Shown one piece after another: positions 7,273 through 10,799 of a stretch of DNA of 10,799 nt. Location of the stretch: positions 1 to 10,799 of the forward strand of contig DATKZQ010000132.1 of NCBI GenBank assembly GCA_035527895.1. The letters run 5' to 3'. Numbering within the stretch: the first letter of the stretch is position 1; each line of letters begins with the position of its first letter. This DNA comes from JADFWK01 sp035527895 (GTDB lineage Bacteria > Desulfobacterota > DSM-4660 > Desulfatiglandales > B25-G16). The notes under the pieces were generated by a model. It saw nothing but the letters and a program-made list of their open reading frames with translations. It did no database searches and was not told the DNA's origin. Position numbers and translations under genes: made by a program.

Positions 7273-7568
7273 TCATCCCTCCTTTTGATGATTAGGGAAA
7301 ACGGTTTATCTTTGGATATCACTCCTTGCACACAAAGTCATGTCGGCGAGCCAGAGAAGGCCTCTTATGCAGTATTTGACATCGTTCCGCAATTCACGTC
7401 AATGGAGTAAGCCCTCTGCGCTACCTTTTTACAAGTCTCTTTTAAAAAAAGACGTCCTTGTTTCTTTATCAAAATAGCTGCCACTCTACCCCCGTGAAAT
7501 CAGCTCCGTATTACACGGCAGGTTTAGAAAGACACAGAATTTAGTATAGTGCACGTGTTGCGTTTTAT
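7273..7568 (-). other. Long 5' leader of the arcB operon
   Basis: If transcription starts about 12 bases after the -12 element, arcB has a leader of nearly 300 bases with no credible small gene. It contains alternative small stems at 7478-7521: CCGTG/CACGG (7492-7496 with 7514-7518) competes with CTGCC/GGCAG (7478-7482 with 7517-7521). Further on, the transcript has a run of seven T (7444-7450). I do not recognise a known riboswitch class. Unusual length is the main reason to list it. Confidence 0.35.
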
Positions 7569-7577
7569 CATATGATA
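7566..7577. promoter_or_regulatory. Perfect 12-bp palindrome at predicted transcription start
   Basis: TATCATATGATA is its own reverse complement and spans the bases where transcription from the -24/-12 promoter would begin. It could be an operator for a repressor or a local regulator. No protein can be matched to it from this window, and AT-rich palindromes occur by chance. Confidence 0.3.
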
Positions 7578-7578
7578 G

Positions 7579-7594
7579 AGCAAATAAAATGCCA
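7579..7594 (-). promoter_or_regulatory. Sigma-54 (-24/-12) promoter of the arcB operon
   Basis: On the minus strand the bases read TGGCATTTTATTTGCT. They match the sigma-54 consensus TGGCAC-N5-TTGCW at the invariant GG and GC with exactly ten bases between them, plus the flanking TGGCA and TTGCT. It points at arcB and sits 139 bases downstream of the end of a sigma-54 activator gene, which makes the match credible. Expected start of transcription is near 7569. Confidence 0.78.
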
Positions 7595-7689
7595 GGGCAG
7601 CACGAGGAAACAAAAAAAATATTTGCTGTATTTTTAAATACTTGCAGATATCAGACAGGAGAAGAATTTCTCGACCTGGTAAGGATGAG

Positions 7690-7737
7690 TGTAGCACCGC
7701 ACAGGTTTGTTAGGCTACACTTATGTGCGATGCTACA
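7690..7737. promoter_or_regulatory. Candidate enhancer (UAS) for the sigma-54 activator
   Basis: TGTAGCACCGCACA (7690-7703) and TGTGCGATGCTACA (7724-7737) are inverted copies matching at 13 of 14 positions. A third half-site, GCTACACT (7714-7721), lies between them and pairs with AGTGTAGC (7689-7696). The group lies about 97-145 bases upstream of the -24 element, a usual distance for enhancer sites of such activators. It overlaps the activator's stop codon. No T-run follows, so a terminator is less likely, although a hairpin in the regulator's mRNA is possible. Confidence 0.45.
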
Positions 7738-9592
7738 GGGTTTCTGCTGGCCTGCTAATATTATATTTTTGAAATCTTCGATACATTGTCCACCGGGTGA
7801 TACCCAGAAAGCGAGCAGCCTTTGAAATATTCCAATCGGTTTTTTCCAAGGCCTTGAGGATCTTTTCAGGATCATCAGCCGTCGTCTTTTCAGAAAATCG
7901 CCTATTAACACGAACATAATCGCTAATTTCGGCAGGAATGTGCTCCAACTGAATGGTTCGGTTTCGACAAAACACAAAGCCCCTTTCCAAGACGTTTTCT
8001 AACTCCCGGACATTCCCTGGCCAAGGATAGTTCATGAATATTTGCAAGACCTCATCCGATACGCCGCTAATGTCTTTTGCATAAGTTCTTTTCAAAACCC
8101 CACAGAAATGCTCAATCAGCAAAGGAATATCTTCATACCTCTCGCGGAGCGGTGGCATTCTAATTTCTAACACATTGAGGCGGTAATAGAGGTCCCTCCG
8201 GAACCTTCCCATGTTTATGGCTTCTTGCAAATTGCCATTGGTCGATGCGATAACGCGAACATCCACTTTTTTCGGATTCGATTCTCCAACCCGCTCAAAT
8301 TCCTTCTCCTGAAGTACTCTTAACAGCTTCAACTGTATCAGTGGGGAGATATCACCAATCTCATCCAGCAGAATCGTACCGCCATCGGCGGCCTCAAAAC
8401 GACCGATTTTATCCTTTTCTGCGCCGGTAAAGGCACCTTTGACATGACCAAAGAGCTCACTTTCCAGCAGACTTTCAGCAAGAGCTGAACAATTAACCGC
8501 TACAAACGGCCCGCTTGCTCGCGCTCCTGCATAATGAAGGGCCTTTGCAGCCATGTCCTTGCCGGTACCGCTTTCGCCCGTAATCAAAACAGTGGTTTCT
8601 TGATTGGCCAACATTTTTAAAAGACTGTATATCTTTCTCATTTTTTCACTCTTACCGATAATATTGTGAAAATGGTGCCGTTCTCTTAATTCCTCCTCAA
8701 GGCGGGTAAGCCGTGTAATGTCTCGTATAACCAGTACGGCTCCCATGAAGTTGCCCCCACCATCTAGCAGTGGGGAACTATTGACCATAGCGATCATTTT
8801 TTTTGCATGGCTGCGCCTGCATTCGGTCCGGCGGTCTTGGATCGGAACCCTTTTTCTCAAGGTTTCCTGTAGGACCTCAACGCAGGACTGATCGCAGTCT
8901 CTCGCACAATCGGAAAAAGGCTGACCGGTTTGTATCTTGAAACCGCAGAAAGTTTCCGATGCCTTATTTGCCTGGATCACATTCATTTCGGTATCGACGG
9001 TAATAATGGCGTCTTGTACACTGCTGAAGATGGACTCCATGCCGCTGCGATGCTGCTCCAATTCTTCTTCATATTTCTTGTTTTCAATTGCTCTGGTAAT
9101 AAGTTGAGTCGCAGTGGTGAGGATATATATATCCTCATCTATCCATTTCCGGTGGTGGCGACATTCATCGAACCCAATAAAGCCGTAAAAATCACCTTGA
9201 ATAAAAAGCGGGACGTTTAAGGTGGATTTGGTATCTGCAGCAAGCAGTCTTTCCCTATATTGCTGTCCGGGCATATCTCGAATGTCTCGAAAATTGATGA
9301 CATGGCCGGCCTTTAGCTGTTTCGATCCCCATGGAATCGAAAGCGTGATCTCATCAAGCTCTTCTAATGTGGCTATGCCCTCGGCAACCCATTCACAGAT
9401 GCATGAAAAGGTGTCAGATGAGGGCTGATAGGCAAATATAAAGATACGGCTTACATCCAGAATGCTCCCCATGCTCTTCAGGGAGGATTCCAAGAAATGG
9501 TGCAGATCATCGACCGACATGGCCCGCTCCGATATGCTGGCAAGCATCTTCTCATAGGCTATGCGCTTTTTCAGCTTTTCATCAGTTTGCAT
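7733..9592 (-). CDS. Sigma-54-dependent activator with GAF and PAS sensor domains
   Basis: A 619-residue cytoplasmic enhancer-binding protein that remodels sigma-54 RNA polymerase by ATP hydrolysis. A GAF-like domain spans about 25-170 and a PAS domain about 183-297. The AAA+ domain (about 310-540) has Walker A GESGTGKD (339-346), the sigma-54 contact loop GAFTGA (386-391), Walker B GGTILLDE (404-411) and arginine residues in GRFRRDLYYRLN (462-472). A Fis-type helix-turn-helix lies at about 588-609. No receiver domain is present, so control is probably by a ligand or redox signal rather than a histidine kinase. The PAS domain carries clustered cysteines (206, 229, 233, 237, 258). AAAGG lies 8 bases before the ATG. 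The gene ends 461 bases before arcB, with the -24/-12 promoter between them, so it is very likely the operon's activator. Confidence 0.93.
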   Translation of the reverse strand: MQTDEKLKKRIAYEKMLASISERAMSVDDLHHFLESSLKSMGSILDVSRIFIFAYQPSSDTFSCICEWVAEGIATLEELDEITLSIPWGSKQLKAGHVINFRDIRDMPGQQYRERLLAADTKSTLNVPLFIQGDFYGFIGFDECRHHRKWIDEDIYILTTATQLITRAIENKKYEEELEQHRSGMESIFSSVQDAIITVDTEMNVIQANKASETFCGFKIQTGQPFSDCARDCDQSCVEVLQETLRKRVPIQDRRTECRRSHAKKMIAMVNSSPLLDGGGNFMGAVLVIRDITRLTRLEEELRERHHFHNIIGKSEKMRKIYSLLKMLANQETTVLITGESGTGKDMAAKALHYAGARASGPFVAVNCSALAESLLESELFGHVKGAFTGAEKDKIGRFEAADGGTILLDEIGDISPLIQLKLLRVLQEKEFERVGESNPKKVDVRVIASTNGNLQEAINMGRFRRDLYYRLNVLEIRMPPLRERYEDIPLLIEHFCGVLKRTYAKDISGVSDEVLQIFMNYPWPGNVRELENVLERGFVFCRNRTIQLEHIPAEISDYVRVNRRFSEKTTADDPEKILKALEKTDWNISKAARFLGITRWTMYRRFQKYNISRPAETL

Positions 9593-9720
9593 CGTTTATA
9601 CCTTTCTTAGGGAAGACAACATGAAAAAAGCAATTTCGAGCTAGAATTTTTGATTAATAAAAGCGTTTCTTAGGATTATCTCCCGCCAAAGATGTTTCAG
9701 GGATTAAGTTATAATAAGAT

Positions 9721-9748
9721 TATTTTATAATTCTACAAGTACGGTCAA
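9721..9748 (-). promoter_or_regulatory. Possible sigma-70 promoter of the activator gene
   Basis: On the minus strand TTGACC (9743-9748) lies 15 bases before TAAAAT (9722-9727), or 16 before AAAATA, in a very AT-rich gap between the pseudogene and the activator. The -35 is good and the -10 and spacing are weak. The leader would be about 120 bases. Nothing else was recognised between 9593 and 9763. Confidence 0.35.
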
Positions 9749-9763
9749 ATTCTTTCTTTAAAT

Positions 9764-9901
9764 TCAATCTTTTTTCCTGTTTGCCGCTAGAACGTATAGA
9801 AGGTCGAGACCCAGTGTTTCTGCAACTAGTGCCGGTATTTCAGCATGATCATATGGCGGGGAGACCTCCACGATGTCCATGCCAATCACATCGAAGACTA
9901 G
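9764..9901 (-). pseudogene. C-terminal remnant of an agmatinase-family ureohydrolase
   Basis: The final 45 or so codons of the chimeric reading frame encode VIGMDIVEVSPPYDHAEIPA followed by a short helix ending NRKKD. The MDIVEVSPPYD type of segment is the well-conserved C-terminal strand and loop of agmatinase, guanidinobutyrase and arginase-like manganese ureohydrolases. Carbamate kinase has nothing like it. All upstream metal-binding motifs of the family are missing, so this piece cannot be active. The intact ancestor would have hydrolysed a guanidino compound to urea and an amine. Confidence 0.7.
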
Positions 9902-10259
9902 CCGTGTGGGGATAGCCGCACCCTTTACACCTGATGGAACGATAAGCATATCGGTATTGATCTCCTCGGAAAGCTCTGCACTGGCTAGACCTTTGTCGAT
10001 CTCTGCCTCAACGCCTCTGAGCTTCCGCTTTTTTCGGATCAGGGGAATTCCTCCTCCACCGCAGGGAAAAAATACAAAATCCATCTCGATGAGCTTTTTT
10101 ATCTCCCTCGGTTCCACAATAGTCAAGGGTTTGGGAAAAGCAACCACCCGTCGATATCTCTTGTCAGCTTTAGCCATGTTATAGGGAATTTTGACTGCTT
10201 CTTCTTGGGTATGAAACGGTCTGATCGGTCTGGTGGGATTTTGATGTGATCAGCGTGAG
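9902..10259 (-). pseudogene. Internal fragment of a second carbamate kinase
   Basis: The translated frame from about 10249 down to 9902 aligns with residues about 129-242 of the intact carbamate kinase at 5210-6139, at roughly two thirds identity by eye (for example RREIKKLIEMDF-like and GGGGIP blocks). It lacks the N-terminal half with GGNA and HGNGPQVG, and the C-terminal GSMGPK. The family's DKDLAS reads DKGLAS and ASDVEG reads PSGVKG. Upstream, a stop codon at 10250-10252 and a deletion of about 30 bases relative to the intact gene break the frame, although DNA similarity goes on to about 10259. The ATG at 10177 is internal and not a true start. It runs on in frame into the ureohydrolase remnant. 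Confidence 0.82.
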
Positions 10260-10265
10260 CCTACA

Positions 10266-10736
10266 TCAGCTCCCACCCGACCCAAAATGGTAGATAAGAG
10301 CCACTTCATCACAATCGGGAAATTTAGGACAGCGATAACACTCGGACCACACCTTGCGCGGCAACTCCATCTTGTCAACCTGGCGAAAACCGTGCCTTTC
10401 GAAAAAAAACGGCTTGTAGGTCATGCAAAAGACCGTGGGAATCCCCAATCCCTCGGCTTCATTGAGACAGGCTCTGACGAGCACCGAACCCACTCCTTGG
10501 TCCTGCTTATCCTCGCTTACCGCCAGGGTCCTGATCTCGGCCAAATCCTCCCAGAGAATATGGAGCGCAACACAGGCAATAACTTGAGCACTGCTATCCC
10601 TGATTACGAAGAAGTCACGAAGGTTCTCATATATCTCGCTTAATGCCCGGGCGAGCATCTCATCCTTGTCGGCAAAGCCGTTGACCAGTTCGTATATCCG
10701 CTGGGCATCACTGATCTTCGCCTTCTCCACCTTCAT
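10266..10736 (-). CDS. GNAT N-acetyltransferase, short ArgA-type
   Basis: A 156-residue acetyl-CoA-dependent N-acetyltransferase. The acetyl-CoA loop is visible as QDQGVGSVLVRA (about 98-109), preceded by the LAEIRTLAVSE strand. The C-terminal LPRKVWSECYRCPKFPDCDE with its cysteines is typical of the short single-domain N-acetylglutamate synthases that start arginine synthesis by acetylating glutamate. That makes it a candidate arginine-biosynthesis enzyme beside a locus of arginine-related catabolism. The start is supported only by a weak AAAGG about 9 bases upstream. Its stop lies 7 bases from the carbamate kinase remnant, so decay or rearrangement came right up to the gene. Amino-acid acetylation is likely, but the exact substrate is inferred. 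Confidence 0.82.
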   Translation of the reverse strand: MKVEKAKISDAQRIYELVNGFADKDEMLARALSEIYENLRDFFVIRDSSAQVIACVALHILWEDLAEIRTLAVSEDKQDQGVGSVLVRACLNEAEGLGIPTVFCMTYKPFFFERHGFRQVDKMELPRKVWSECYRCPKFPDCDEVALIYHFGSGGS

Positions 10737-10799
10737 GATATCTTGCCTTTCAGTCTCGACTCCAAAGAGCTATAGAAATATGGCTTGCTGAAATCTCAA
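10737..10799. other. Right edge of window, nothing recognised
   Basis: These 63 bases upstream of the acetyltransferase show no clear promoter or coding frame. The sequence is too short to say whether a further gene of the same operon lies beyond. Confidence 0.3.

Noticed and set aside
7383..7398. A second sigma-54-like promoter nearer to arcB
   Set aside because: TTGC and part of the spacer are present, but the essential GG of the -24 element is missing.
7589..7825. A 78-codon plus-strand frame in the promoter region
   Set aside because: It overlaps the sigma-54 promoter, the candidate enhancer and the activator's 3' end, and has no ribosome site or recognisable domain.
9764..10177. A complete short carbamate kinase gene starting at 10177
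   Set aside because: Similarity to carbamate kinase continues upstream of that ATG, key motifs are missing or changed, and the C-terminus belongs to a different family.

Overview
The window most resembles a Desulfobacterota-like (deltaproteobacterial) chromosome of intermediate GC content. The clues are a sigma-54 enhancer-binding regulator driving a catabolic operon, a short dispersed repeat of the CATTGCGA/TCGCAATG type, and the mix of enzyme families. This assignment is an inference; there is no rRNA or other marker gene. Every gene I can support lies on the minus strand, so the window reads biologically from right to left.

Right end (about 9764-10736): an ArgA-type GNAT N-acetyltransferase is followed, only a few bases after its stop, by a decayed chimeric remnant. 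The remnant is an internal piece of a second carbamate kinase joined in frame to the last 46 or so residues of an agmatinase-family ureohydrolase. Next comes a full-length sigma-54-dependent activator (GAF, PAS, AAA+ with GAFTGA, Fis-type HTH; 7733-9592). Its downstream intergenic region holds a good -24/-12 promoter (7579-7594), a paired inverted repeat about 100-150 bp upstream that could be the activator's enhancer site, and a 12-bp palindrome at the predicted start of transcription.

Centre to left (556-7272): a probable operon runs ornithine carbamoyltransferase of the catabolic ArcB type, carbamate kinase, a COG2403 P-loop protein annotated in the family as cyclic 2,3-diphosphoglycerate synthetase, a GATM/AGAT-like amidinotransferase with an intact Asp-His-Cys triad, and a sodium:solute symporter. 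It ends in two strong hairpins (395-442 and 470-508) that look like rho-independent terminators. A MITE-like element lies beyond the end of the operon, and a shortened, decayed copy sits inside it between the carbamate kinase and the COG2403 gene.

How the genes could work together: ArcB plus carbamate kinase is the ATP-yielding half of the arginine deiminase pathway (citrulline to ornithine and carbamoyl phosphate, then ATP, CO2 and ammonia). The window has no arcA and no ArcD-type antiporter. Instead, an amidinotransferase of the same enzyme superfamily as arginine deiminase and an SSS symporter fill these places. The main hypothesis is a sigma-54-controlled guanidino-compound fermentation or salvage module in which ornithine is the amidino carrier, with the COG2403 protein as an accessory of unknown role. 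The nearby ureohydrolase and carbamate kinase remnants suggest the locus has a history of guanidino metabolism.
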